17,052 bases of DNA, taken from assembly GCA_012026715.1 (NCBI GenBank), contig VEPB01000167.1, positions 1-17,052 of the forward strand. Direction: 5' to 3'. Positions 7,723-14,498 of this stretch are shown here, in pieces. Numbering within the stretch: position 1 is the first letter of the stretch; each line of letters opens with the position of its first letter. This DNA comes from Methylococcaceae bacterium (GTDB lineage: Bacteria; Pseudomonadota; Gammaproteobacteria; Methylococcales; Methylococcaceae). The notes below the pieces were generated by a model. It saw only the letters and a program-made list of their open reading frames with translations. It did no database searches and had not been told where the DNA came from. The translations under genes were made by a program, and so were the position numbers.

Positions 7723-8616
7723 ATGGAGCTTTTCCGATACGAATTCAAGGCGATGGGGTGTCCCTGCGAAGTCCAGCTGTTTGCCGATGATCGCCGAAGT
7801 GCCGGACGCATTGCCGATCTGGCGATCGTCGATGTGCGGCGACTGGAGGCGAGGTATTCCCGCTATCGGGAGGACAGCCTGCTCTCCGCCATCAATGCCG
7901 TCGCCGCGCGCGGCGGCGGCATCCGCGTCGATGACGAAACCGCCAGCCTGCTGGACTACGCCGCGACCTGCCATGCCCAAAGCGGCGGCTTGTTCGACAT
8001 TACCTCCGGCATCTTGCGACTGGCCTGGCGTTTCGGCAGCGGGCAACTGCCCGCGCCGGAAACCATAGCGACCCTGCTGGAACGGGTTGGCTGGCACAAG
8101 CTGCGCTGGCAACCGCCATTGCTGGAGTTTCCCCAACCTGGACTGGAATTGGATTTTGGCGGAATCGTCAAGGAATACGCGGTCGACCGGGCGGCAACGC
8201 TGTGCCGGAACGAGGGAGCGCGGCACGGTCTGATCAATTTGGGGGGCGACATCCGGGTCATCGGGCCCCGCGTCGATGGCAGCCCGTGGCAGGTGGGGAT
8301 TGCGCATCCTCGCAAGCAGCATCAGTTGTTGGAGACCGTGAGGCTTTATCGTGGTGCGGTCGCCAGCAGCGGCGATTACGAGCGTTGCCTGGTGGTCGAC
8401 GGCGTGCGTTACAGCCACGTGCTCAATCCTACAACGGGCTGGCCGGTCCGCCATCTGGCGGCCGTCACGGTGCTGGGTGAACACTGCGTAGTGGCCGGGA
8501 GCGCCTGCACCATCGCCATGCTGCTGGAGCAAGACGGCCCGGAATGGCTTGCAAGCCTGGGACTCCCGCATCTGTGGGTCGATGTCGCGGGCGGCCAGGG
8601 CGGTAGCCTGGAATGA
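7723..8616 (+). CDS. apbE: ApbE-family FAD:protein FMN transferase, short form without signal peptide
   Basis: A 297-residue protein of the ApbE/Ftp family, which moves FMN from FAD onto Thr or Ser of target flavoproteins such as NqrB/C or RnfG/D. Visible motifs in order: the N-terminal AMGCPCEVQL (residues 10-19), SRYREDSLLSAIN (46-58), LDFGGIVKEYAVDRA (143-157), INLGGDI (171-177), VASSGDYER (213-221) and YSHVLNPTTGWPV (230-242). No signal peptide or lipobox precedes the catalytic domain, so it should stay in the cytoplasm, unlike classic ApbE lipoproteins. In the C-terminal metal-site motif, normally A-D-x-x-x-T, the Asp position appears to be Gly259 (AGSACT). The ATG at 7723 is chosen as the natural domain start, but it has no clear ribosome-binding site; a TTG at 7684 in frame is an alternative. 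It appears monocistronic, with no flavoprotein partner gene beside it. Confidence 0.88.
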   Translation: MELFRYEFKAMGCPCEVQLFADDRRSAGRIADLAIVDVRRLEARYSRYREDSLLSAINAVAARGGGIRVDDETASLLDYAATCHAQSGGLFDITSGILRLAWRFGSGQLPAPETIATLLERVGWHKLRWQPPLLEFPQPGLELDFGGIVKEYAVDRAATLCRNEGARHGLINLGGDIRVIGPRVDGSPWQVGIAHPRKQHQLLETVRLYRGAVASSGDYERCLVVDGVRYSHVLNPTTGWPVRHLAAVTVLGEHCVVAGSACTIAMLLEQDGPEWLASLGLPHLWVDVAGGQGGSLE

Positions 8617-8683
8617 TTTAGGCTAGTCGCGACCGCGCGCGATTGAGGGATTTCACCCATCTTGCCGTGCTGGAAAACATCCC

Positions 8684-8717
8684 GCTCTTGGCTCTGCGAG
8701 CCTCGAGCTTGGTTTTT
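8684..8717 (+). terminator. Rho-independent terminator-like hairpin downstream of apbE
   Basis: The arms are GCTC (8684-8687) plus GGCTC (8690-8694), and GAGCC (8698-8702) plus GAGC (8705-8708), around a TGC loop, with a two-by-two internal mismatch. TTGG and a run of five T follow (8709-8717). It lies 67 bases after the stop codon and reads as a terminator only on the plus strand. Confidence 0.6.
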
Positions 8718-8771
8718 CAGGTTGGTGATCGGGAGATAAGGCCGTACCGCCCAATACCCAGATGTCGATCC

Positions 8772-9410
8772 TCAATCCCAGGAGGGAAACCTTCCTTCAT
8801 CCGCAAGCCGGGCGGTGGCCCGTTCCAGCCCCGCCATGAAGCCGGCGCGGTCGCCTTCCCAGTGCAGCGCCTCGCCCACGAACACGTCGCAGAAGAACGG
8901 CACCAGCAGTCCCTCGCCCTTAGGTAAAGCCTTGCCGAGGCCGTGCAGGAACACCGGGGTGACGGGAACCTGGGGGAAGCGCTCGGTCAGGTGGGCGATG
9001 CCGGTCTTGAAGCGCGCCAGCCTTTCCGGCTCGCCGCGGCTGCCTTCCGGAAACAGCAGCAGGATGTCGCCGCGCTCCAGCGCCTCGGCGCAGCCGGCGA
9101 GCGGGTCGCTGCCACGCTGGGGGCGGCGGCTCAGGGGGATGATGCCGATGATGTGGAGCGCAAACCAGGCCAGCAGCCGGTTGCCGAGGAAGTAGTCCAT
9201 GGCAGCCACCGGCCGCAGCCTTGGCAGCATCTCCAGCGGCAGCAGCGACATCAGCACCAGGGTGTCCAGATGGCTGTTGTGGTTGGCGGCGATGAGGGCG
9301 GGGCCGGCCTTGGGCAGCCATTCCCGCCGACGCACGTTGAGGCCCAGCACGACCAGCACCACCAGTCGCACCAGCACCGCGAAGAACAGGAAGCGCAGCA
9401 GCCGGACCAT
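8772..9410 (-). CDS. 1-acyl-sn-glycerol-3-phosphate acyltransferase (PlsC family)
   Basis: A 212-residue membrane-bound acyltransferase, predicted to add a second acyl chain to lysophosphatidate and give phosphatidate. An N-terminal hydrophobic segment (residues 3-25) is followed by the catalytic HX4D motif in NHNSHLD (H44, D49), the substrate-binding FPEGSRGE (120-127) with FKTG nearby, and TPVFLHGLGKALPKG. The start ATG overlaps the stop of the CdsA-like gene by one base (TGATG at 9408-9412), so the two are translationally coupled. It is the last gene of the lipid operon. The stop codon is followed by about 150 bases without a clear minus-strand terminator. Since bacteria usually have a housekeeping plsC elsewhere, this is probably a dedicated paralogue. 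Acylation of another lipid substrate is possible. Confidence 0.92.
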   Translation of the reverse strand: MVRLLRFLFFAVLVRLVVLVVLGLNVRRREWLPKAGPALIAANHNSHLDTLVLMSLLPLEMLPRLRPVAAMDYFLGNRLLAWFALHIIGIIPLSRRPQRGSDPLAGCAEALERGDILLLFPEGSRGEPERLARFKTGIAHLTERFPQVPVTPVFLHGLGKALPKGEGLLVPFFCDVFVGEALHWEGDRAGFMAGLERATARLADEGRFPSWD

Positions 9411-10351
9411 CAGAAATAAAGGTAACGGATGAAGTGGAAGAACAGCGGCGCGGTGTAGGTGAGGCTGTCGATGCGGTCCAGCACGCCGCCGTGGCCGGGG
9501 ATGAGGGCGCCGCTGTCCTTGACCCCCAAGTCTCGCTTGAGCGCCGAGACGACCACATCGCCGACGAAGCCGCTGATCCCGATCAATAGCCCGGCCATGG
9601 CGGCATGTTCCAGATCCATGGGCGTCAGCCAGGGTGCCAGGCCCACCGCCAGCGCGGTGGTGGTGGCGACCCCGCCGAGGAAGCCGGCCCAGGTCTTGTT
9701 GGGGCTGACCTTGGGGATGATCTTGCGGCGGCCCAGCGACTTGCCCCAGACGTATTGGGCGACGTCGTTGCTCTCCGTCAGTAGCACCAGGAACAGCACC
9801 AGGCCGGGACCGCCTGCCGCCTTGTCCTCGGCGCCTGGCAGCACCAGCAGGAAAGCCAGGTGGCTGAGGCTGAACACCAGGGTCATCAGGCCCCAGTGAA
9901 TGGTGCCGGCCGCCTTCAGGAAGTCGCGGGTCTCGCCGATGGTGACCATGCGCATGGGCAGGAACAAAAAGGCATAGACTGGGATGAAGATGATGAACAT
10001 GCCGTACCAGGCTTGCGCCACCCAGTAATACTGCAGCGGAATGGCCAGATAGGCCCAGAACAGCACCCGGCGGTCGGCGCGGCGGGTGGGGATCAGGCTG
10101 AAGTATTCCTTCAGCGCCAGGAAGCTCATGAAGGCGAAGAACACCAGGGAGATGTTGCGGTTGAGCACCATCGCCAGGCTGAACACCCCCACCATCACCC
10201 ACCAGGAGCGCACCCGCGATCGCAGTTCCCCGTAGCTCTTGCCCGGCGAGCGGCGCTGCAGCAGATGGACGGTGAGGGAGGCGATCAGCAGCACCGCGAA
10301 GATGCCGCCCAGGGTGACCAGCACCGGCAGCTTGACGGCCAGCCAGTTCAT
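9410..10351 (-). CDS. Phosphatidate cytidylyltransferase, CdsA family, YnbB-like
   Basis: A 313-residue polytopic membrane protein of the CdsA family, which makes CDP-diacylglycerol from phosphatidate and CTP. The C-terminal CDS signature is complete: S269-A-L-K-R-D, K278-D279-S, then the PGHGG block with H287 and D292-R-I-D295. LTESNDVAQYVWGKS (201-215) and KVSPNKT (224-230) are also typical. From memory these segments and the ending FFHFIRY match E. coli YnbB more closely than housekeeping CdsA. The ATG at 10351 overlaps the upstream gene's stop (ATGA), and the next gene begins within its own stop, so all three lipid genes are coupled. The frame stays open upstream of 10351, but that stretch lies within the preceding gene and is Gly/Arg-rich noise. 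Confidence 0.93.
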   Translation of the reverse strand: MNWLAVKLPVLVTLGGIFAVLLIASLTVHLLQRRSPGKSYGELRSRVRSWWVMVGVFSLAMVLNRNISLVFFAFMSFLALKEYFSLIPTRRADRRVLFWAYLAIPLQYYWVAQAWYGMFIIFIPVYAFLFLPMRMVTIGETRDFLKAAGTIHWGLMTLVFSLSHLAFLLVLPGAEDKAAGGPGLVLFLVLLTESNDVAQYVWGKSLGRRKIIPKVSPNKTWAGFLGGVATTTALAVGLAPWLTPMDLEHAAMAGLLIGISGFVGDVVVSALKRDLGVKDSGALIPGHGGVLDRIDSLTYTAPLFFHFIRYLYF

Positions 10352-10956
10352 GCCGCCACCTCCCGCAGGGCCGCGCGGGCGCGGTTCACCACCGTGACCG
10401 CGGCCAGCACCGACAGCACCGCCACCACCCAATTCAACCAGGCTCCGGCCGCCAGTCCCAAGCCCAGCAGCAGGCCCACCAGGCCGATGACGAAAGCCCG
10501 GTCGCTCTTCCCCAAGGGGCCGTCATAGCGGCGACTGGCGCCGATCTGCACCGCGATCACCCCGCTCATTTCCGAGATCACCATCAGCAGCAGAAAGCCG
10601 CCCAGCCAAACCCCGCGGACTTCCGGCAGCGAGGCCAAGGGCGCATACAGGGCGATGTCGGAGACCACGTCCCCCAGTTCGTTGAGCACCGCCCCCAGGT
10701 GGCTGCGCATGTCGTGCTCCCGCGCCAACATGCCATCGATGGCGTTGAGCGCCATGCGGACGAACAGCACCAGGGGAAGCAGCAGGTACGGCCAGCGCGC
10801 CGCCGGCCACAGGACGATGGCTAACCCCACGGCGACCGAAAGCAGCAGGGCGGCGACGGTGACCTGGTTGGCGGTGACACCGGCCGCGGCCAGCCGCGCC
10901 GTGATGGGTCGCAACAAGGCCTGGAAGCGCGGTTTGAGGTCGTAGATGGTGGGCAT
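10348..10956 (-). CDS. CDP-alcohol phosphatidyltransferase family protein, YnbA-like
   Basis: A 202-residue membrane protein with about six hydrophobic segments, from the family that transfers the phosphatidyl group of CDP-diacylglycerol to an alcohol. The motif lies at residues 71-100: NAIDGMLARE, then G88-AVL-N92-ELG-D96. Compared with the consensus DxxDGxxAR...GxxxDxxxD, the first and third Asp are Asn (N71, N92), while D74 and D96 remain. I recall the same Asn pattern in E. coli YnbA, and the run RMALNAIDGMLARE also fits that protein. The acceptor alcohol is therefore unknown, and assignment to PgsA or PssA would be unsafe. The ATG at 10956 is preceded by GAGG with 6 bases of spacing. The gene ends in an ATGA overlap with the CdsA-like gene, as expected for a YnbA-YnbB pair. 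Confidence 0.88.
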   Translation of the reverse strand: MPTIYDLKPRFQALLRPITARLAAAGVTANQVTVAALLLSVAVGLAIVLWPAARWPYLLLPLVLFVRMALNAIDGMLAREHDMRSHLGAVLNELGDVVSDIALYAPLASLPEVRGVWLGGFLLLMVISEMSGVIAVQIGASRRYDGPLGKSDRAFVIGLVGLLLGLGLAAGAWLNWVVAVLSVLAAVTVVNRARAALREVAA

Positions 10957-10962
10957 GGCTTG

Positions 10963-10966
10963 CCTC
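10963..10966 (-). promoter_or_regulatory. Ribosome-binding site of the YnbA-like gene
   Basis: GAGG on the minus strand, 6 bases before the ATG at 10956. It decides this start over a 56-codon upstream extension that would overlap the end of the GGDEF-EAL gene. Confidence 0.7.
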
Positions 10967-10987
10967 GCGTCGAGTGATCTGGACAGT

Positions 10988-11020
10988 GGCCCGCCCGGTG
11001 CAACCGGATCGGGGCGGACC
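10988..11020 (-). terminator. Stable hairpin between the GGDEF-EAL gene and the lipid operon
   Basis: Minus-strand RNA would fold with outer arms GGUCCGC (11020-11014) and GCGGGCC (10994-10988, one G-U pair) and inner arms CCGGU (11007-11003) and ACCGG (10999-10995) around a UGC loop, with a six-base bulge. It begins 8 bases after the GGDEF-EAL stop. No U-tract follows, so it may be a weak terminator, a processing site or an attenuator between the two gene pairs. Confidence 0.35.
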
Positions 11021-11027
11021 CGGAATT

Positions 11028-13235
11028 CTAGCCGTTCGGCGGATGACGATGGAGTAGGGCGGTAAAGTCGGCGGCCGGCAGTGGCGGGCTGAACCAATAG
11101 CCTTGCAATTCGTCGCAACCCCATTGGCCCACCAGTTGGGCTTGCTCGCTGGTTTCGATGCCTTCGGCGACCGTCCGGATCCCCAGCCCCCGTCCCAGTT
11201 GCAGGATGGTACGGACTAGCAGGGCGCTGTCGGCGTCTTGATGCACGTTGCTGAGAAATCCACGGTCGATCTTCAGCTTGTCGACGCGGAAGCGCCGCAG
11301 ATAGGACAGGCTGGAATAGCCGGTACCGAAATCGTCGAGGGAAATGGTGATGCCGAGTCCGCGCAGGCGCTGGATTTGGCCGGCGGACTCGGCGGTTTGG
11401 TCCAGCAGAACCGATTCGGTGATTTCCAGTTCCAGGGCGCCTGGTTCCAGGCCACTTTGCGCCAGTGCCTGCTCGACGGTTTGCTCAAGCAGGCCGCGGC
11501 GCAATTGAAGGGCGGACAGGTTCACCGCGATTCGCAGGCTGGAATGGCCGGCCGCACGCCAATGGGCCGTCTGCCGGCAGGCTTCCGCCAACACCCAGGC
11601 GCCGAGGGGAACGATCAAGCCGGTTTCTTCCGCCAGCGGGATGAATTCCACCGGCGATACCATTCCCCGCCGGGGATGGCGCCAGCGCAGCAAGGCTTCG
11701 GCGCCGGTGATGCGGCCGCCGGCGCATTCCACCAAGGGCTGGTAGTGCAATTCGAAGTCGCCGGCCTCGATGCTCTTGCGCAATTGGCCCGCCAACTCGA
11801 AGCGTTGCCGGGCACGGTCGTTCATGGCCTGGTCAAATAGACAGCAGACCTTGCCGCCATCGGCTTTTGCCTGATACATGGCGGTATCGGCATGCTGCAG
11901 CAGGGTGTCGAAATCGTGGCCATGGCCGGGATAAAGGCTGATGCCGATGCTGCTTTCGATGACGACTTCGTGTTCGCCGATTTGCATGGGTTCGGCGATG
12001 CGGCGGCGGATTTCTCTGATGGCCTGCCACATACCTTCGTCATCCCCCGCCAGAGGGGCGATGACGGTGAATTCGTCGCCGCCCTGACGCCCGACCGTGG
12101 CTGGCTCGGGCCATTGCTCCAGCAACCGGGACGCGATGATCTCCAGGGCCCGGTCGCCGGCGCGATGGCCCAGGGAATCGTTGATGGATTTGAAGTTGTC
12201 GAGGTCGACGAAAATCAGGGCGAGCCGGCTGCCGTCCCGATCTGCGACGGCGCTCGCCTCTTCAAAGCGCTCCCGCACCAGAATCCGGTTGGGGAGTTGG
12301 GTCAGCGGGTCGTGGTGAGCCAGGAAGCGGATGCGGGCTTCGGCCTGCTTCCGTTGGCTGATGTCGGAAAAGATGCCGACATAATGGCTGGTGCTGCCAT
12401 TCGCCGCACGTACCGGGCTGATGCTCAGCCATACCGGATAGTGCTCCCCATCGGGCCGCCGATTCATCAGTTCGCCTTGCCAATACCCCCCTGTTGCCGC
12501 GGTGCGCCCGCCGTCGCCGAATAGATCGGTCTCGGCACAGCCGAATGCCGATTCGGCCTGCATGGCGGTGACGGCCTCCGCCGGCTGGCCCGTGATCCGG
12601 CTGAAGGCCGGATTGACGGCGACCACCTTCCCGCCTGCGTCGGTGATGACCACGCCCGCATAGCTGCTCTCGAACACTTCCGCCATCAGCCGACGCCGCG
12701 CCTCGCTGAGGTCCCGTTCGGCGATCAGGCCGCTGGTGTAAGCGTCGTGCCGCCGGCAAAGTTCGATGGCCTTGGCCAGCTGGGCCATGCTGGGCTTGAA
12801 CATCTGGGTGACCGGCAAATTGCTTTCCGGCAGTTCCGGCGCCATCAGAAGGACGACTCCCGCGGCATCGATCGGCAACCGCAGAAAGGCGCGATAGTCG
12901 CCGGTGGTCGCCGGCAGCGCGGCCAACAGGCCGGACGCGTCCGCCTTCAGTTCGGTGGGGCCGAAAACCAGCCCGGCCGGCAGGCTTGGCGACTGGCCGA
13001 CAGACTTCCGCAAGTCATAGTCGCCAACCACGGCGGCCACGCGGGCGTTGACCGATTCACCGGACAGGGTGGCCGCAGGCGGCAGTTCCAGGACGATCAG
13101 TCCGGCGGGGAAAGACGTGTAATAGAGCAGCTTTTGCAGCGTCCGGGTCAGCAGTGGCACCAGGCTGATTTCGTTGCCGATCGTGACCGCGACCCCGTGG
13201 AGGATCGGCAGGATTTCATTTTGCCGGTCGTTCAT
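11028..13235 (-). CDS. GAF-PAS-GGDEF-EAL cyclic-di-GMP enzyme
   Basis: A 735-residue cytoplasmic signalling protein with no membrane segment. The N-terminal region (about 10-165) looks like a GAF sensor. A PAS domain follows (about 183-297), including FESSYAGVVITDAGGKVVAVNPAFSRITG and ending SDISQRKQAE. The GGDEF diguanylate cyclase domain (about 300-465) has D344 in FVDLDNFKSIND and an intact GGDEF at 385-389. The usual RxxD inhibitory site upstream is absent. The EAL phosphodiesterase domain (about 475-730) keeps E513-A-L, N572 in NLSALQL, E604 in ELEITES, DDFGTGYSSL (634-643), K655/D657 in LKIDRGF and E691 in EGIE. Both domains therefore look catalytically competent. The gene starts 6 bases after the FIST gene stop, so the FIST protein is the likely signal input. 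Which activity dominates cannot be read from sequence. Confidence 0.93.
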   Translation of the reverse strand: MNDRQNEILPILHGVAVTIGNEISLVPLLTRTLQKLLYYTSFPAGLIVLELPPAATLSGESVNARVAAVVGDYDLRKSVGQSPSLPAGLVFGPTELKADASGLLAALPATTGDYRAFLRLPIDAAGVVLLMAPELPESNLPVTQMFKPSMAQLAKAIELCRRHDAYTSGLIAERDLSEARRRLMAEVFESSYAGVVITDAGGKVVAVNPAFSRITGQPAEAVTAMQAESAFGCAETDLFGDGGRTAATGGYWQGELMNRRPDGEHYPVWLSISPVRAANGSTSHYVGIFSDISQRKQAEARIRFLAHHDPLTQLPNRILVRERFEEASAVADRDGSRLALIFVDLDNFKSINDSLGHRAGDRALEIIASRLLEQWPEPATVGRQGGDEFTVIAPLAGDDEGMWQAIREIRRRIAEPMQIGEHEVVIESSIGISLYPGHGHDFDTLLQHADTAMYQAKADGGKVCCLFDQAMNDRARQRFELAGQLRKSIEAGDFELHYQPLVECAGGRITGAEALLRWRHPRRGMVSPVEFIPLAEETGLIVPLGAWVLAEACRQTAHWRAAGHSSLRIAVNLSALQLRRGLLEQTVEQALAQSGLEPGALELEITESVLLDQTAESAGQIQRLRGLGITISLDDFGTGYSSLSYLRRFRVDKLKIDRGFLSNVHQDADSALLVRTILQLGRGLGIRTVAEGIETSEQAQLVGQWGCDELQGYWFSPPLPAADFTALLHRHPPNG

Positions 13236-13241
13236 GGCCCG

Positions 13242-14396
13242 CTACCAACGGGCGGCAACCAGGGCGCCGTTGTGAAACAGCGGGTAGCCGTGCAGCGTGG
13301 TTCCGCCGATTTCGCCCAGCGAAGTGGCCCCTGCCAGGAACCGGGCGCCCGATCGTCGGGTGATATCGGCGACTTCCGCGGTGGCCGAGTCGATCCCCAG
13401 GTATTGCCGGCGGCCCGCGCAATAAAACAGGAGCAAAGCATCGCCGGATGACTCTCCGTTGAGTTGGTCCAGTCCCCGCAGCAAGGCTTCGACCGTATGC
13501 GTGGAGTCGACCTGCGGGGCTTCCAGCAGGGTCAGCAGGGAGTCCGGGGGAACTTCCCCGATGCAAAAAAGCGCTCCGGCGTCGTCCAGTGCCACCGGTA
13601 TCCGCACCAAGGCCTGATGATTGGCGCGCACGATGCCGAACGGGAAGCGCACGCTGTAGCGGTAGAAATTGTCCCGGTCGATCGCCACGCCGTACTGGTC
13701 TCGCACCAGTTCCCGGTAGACCTCAAAGGCGGGGCGCCAGTCGATCTGGGCGATCCGGTTGCCATCCGTGGACGTGGCCAGCAGGGACAGTTCGGGGATG
13801 CGGTAGCCATGTTCGGCGATCATGCCACGGTGTCGTTCCAGCAGCGCCACGAGGACGCCGTTGCCGGCGAGCGTTCCGTCCCGGATCAGGCAGGGCATGG
13901 GCCGGAACGACTCGCTGCCGGCATTGGTTCCGGCATAGTGGACCCGATTGGCCAGGCGCAGGTACAGCTCATCCAGCAAGGTGGCGATGTTGGGAACCAG
14001 GGCATCGAAGATCAGCAACAGGGTCGCTTCGCTGCGGTCCTTTGCCAGCCGCGGTTCCAGGTCGAGAGCGATGGTGTCGGCCATCGCGGCGGCGCCCGCT
14101 GGGTCGTGGGGCAGGTCCGGATAGAGCGCGAGGTAAGGGCTCGGCCCCAACCGCAGCAGCCATAACCCCGCTGTGCGAAACCCCCCTTCCGCGATGATGC
14201 TGGGGAAGATCCCGCCTCCGAAGGGCATGTGCCACTGTGCGCATAAGTCCTGAAGGGCGGGCACCCAGACCCGGTCGGATTCGGGAATGAGCGCCAGCAC
14301 GCCGGAACCGGGCTGCGCCGCGTCCCATTCGCGCAGAGTCTGTTCAATCGCCGCGGCGTCCCAAACGGGAAAATAGCGCATGGAGGAATTTTGCAT
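13242..14396 (-). CDS. FIST-domain sensory protein (FIST_N + FIST_C), NosP-like context
   Basis: A 384-residue soluble protein with the FIST architecture, found in bacterial small-ligand sensors. The FIST_N part (about 30-215) has VLALIPESDRVWVPALQDL, the glycine turn PFGGGIFPSII (58-68) and HYAGTNAGSESF (153-164). The FIST_C part (about 225-380) has FPFGIVRANHQALVRIP, GALFCIGEVPPDSLLTLL, LLLFYCAGRRQYLG (331-344), SLGEIGG (369-375) and the typical ending YPLFHNGALVA. Known relatives include NosP haem proteins that sense nitric oxide and are encoded beside histidine kinases or c-di-GMP enzymes. The GGDEF-EAL gene follows after 6 bases, which fits such a pair. The haem ligand cannot be assigned by eye, so the ligand remains open. 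Start choice is between ATG 14396 and ATG 14381 (residue 6), and neither has a strong ribosome-binding site. A 102-base gap upstream may hold its own promoter. Confidence 0.85.
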   Translation of the reverse strand: MQNSSMRYFPVWDAAAIEQTLREWDAAQPGSGVLALIPESDRVWVPALQDLCAQWHMPFGGGIFPSIIAEGGFRTAGLWLLRLGPSPYLALYPDLPHDPAGAAAMADTIALDLEPRLAKDRSEATLLLIFDALVPNIATLLDELYLRLANRVHYAGTNAGSESFRPMPCLIRDGTLAGNGVLVALLERHRGMIAEHGYRIPELSLLATSTDGNRIAQIDWRPAFEVYRELVRDQYGVAIDRDNFYRYSVRFPFGIVRANHQALVRIPVALDDAGALFCIGEVPPDSLLTLLEAPQVDSTHTVEALLRGLDQLNGESSGDALLLFYCAGRRQYLGIDSATAEVADITRRSGARFLAGATSLGEIGGTTLHGYPLFHNGALVAARW

Positions 14397-14498
14397 GGTG
14401 CCGCTGCCAAGGGGGCGAGAGGGTCCCCCGTCGCTTACAGGATAGGATGACCCCTCGCAAAATTCGAGGCGGAAGGGGCCGGGCAGGTCATGATCCCG

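Noticed and set aside
7693..8571. A 292-codon open frame antisense to the apbE-family gene
   Set aside because: It lies fully inside a gene with clear ApbE motifs, has no recognisable domain and a Gln/Ala/Arg-rich composition typical of a high-GC antisense frame.
8641..8777. Inverted repeat GATTGAGG (8641-8648) and CCTCAATC (8770-8777) flanking the apbE-plsC gap
   Set aside because: Only eight matching bases, one arm overlaps the plsC stop codon, and there is no gene or target duplication between them; probably chance.
8643..8927. Possible 94-codon gene after apbE on the plus strand
   Set aside because: It contains the terminator-like hairpin and then runs antisense into plsC, and it shows no ribosome-binding site or domain.
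9411..10202. Upstream extension of the PlsC frame
   Set aside because: The extension translates as a frame-shifted shadow of the CdsA-like gene; the true start at 9410 is fixed by the TGATG overlap and the normal PlsC N-terminus.
9860..10528. A 222-codon plus-strand frame antisense to the CdsA-like and YnbA-like genes
   Set aside because: His/Gln/Glu-rich low-complexity translation of the antisense of membrane protein genes; no ribosome-binding site or homology pattern.
12747..13451. A 234-codon plus-strand frame across the GGDEF-EAL and FIST genes
   Set aside because: It is antisense to two well-supported genes and shows no domain, only Gln/Gly/Arg-rich sequence.
14411..14469. Short hairpins GGGGG/CCCCC and CCTCG/CGAGG upstream of the FIST gene
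   Set aside because: Five-base stems with loops of 7-9 bases are expected by chance in G+C-rich DNA, and no U-tract follows.
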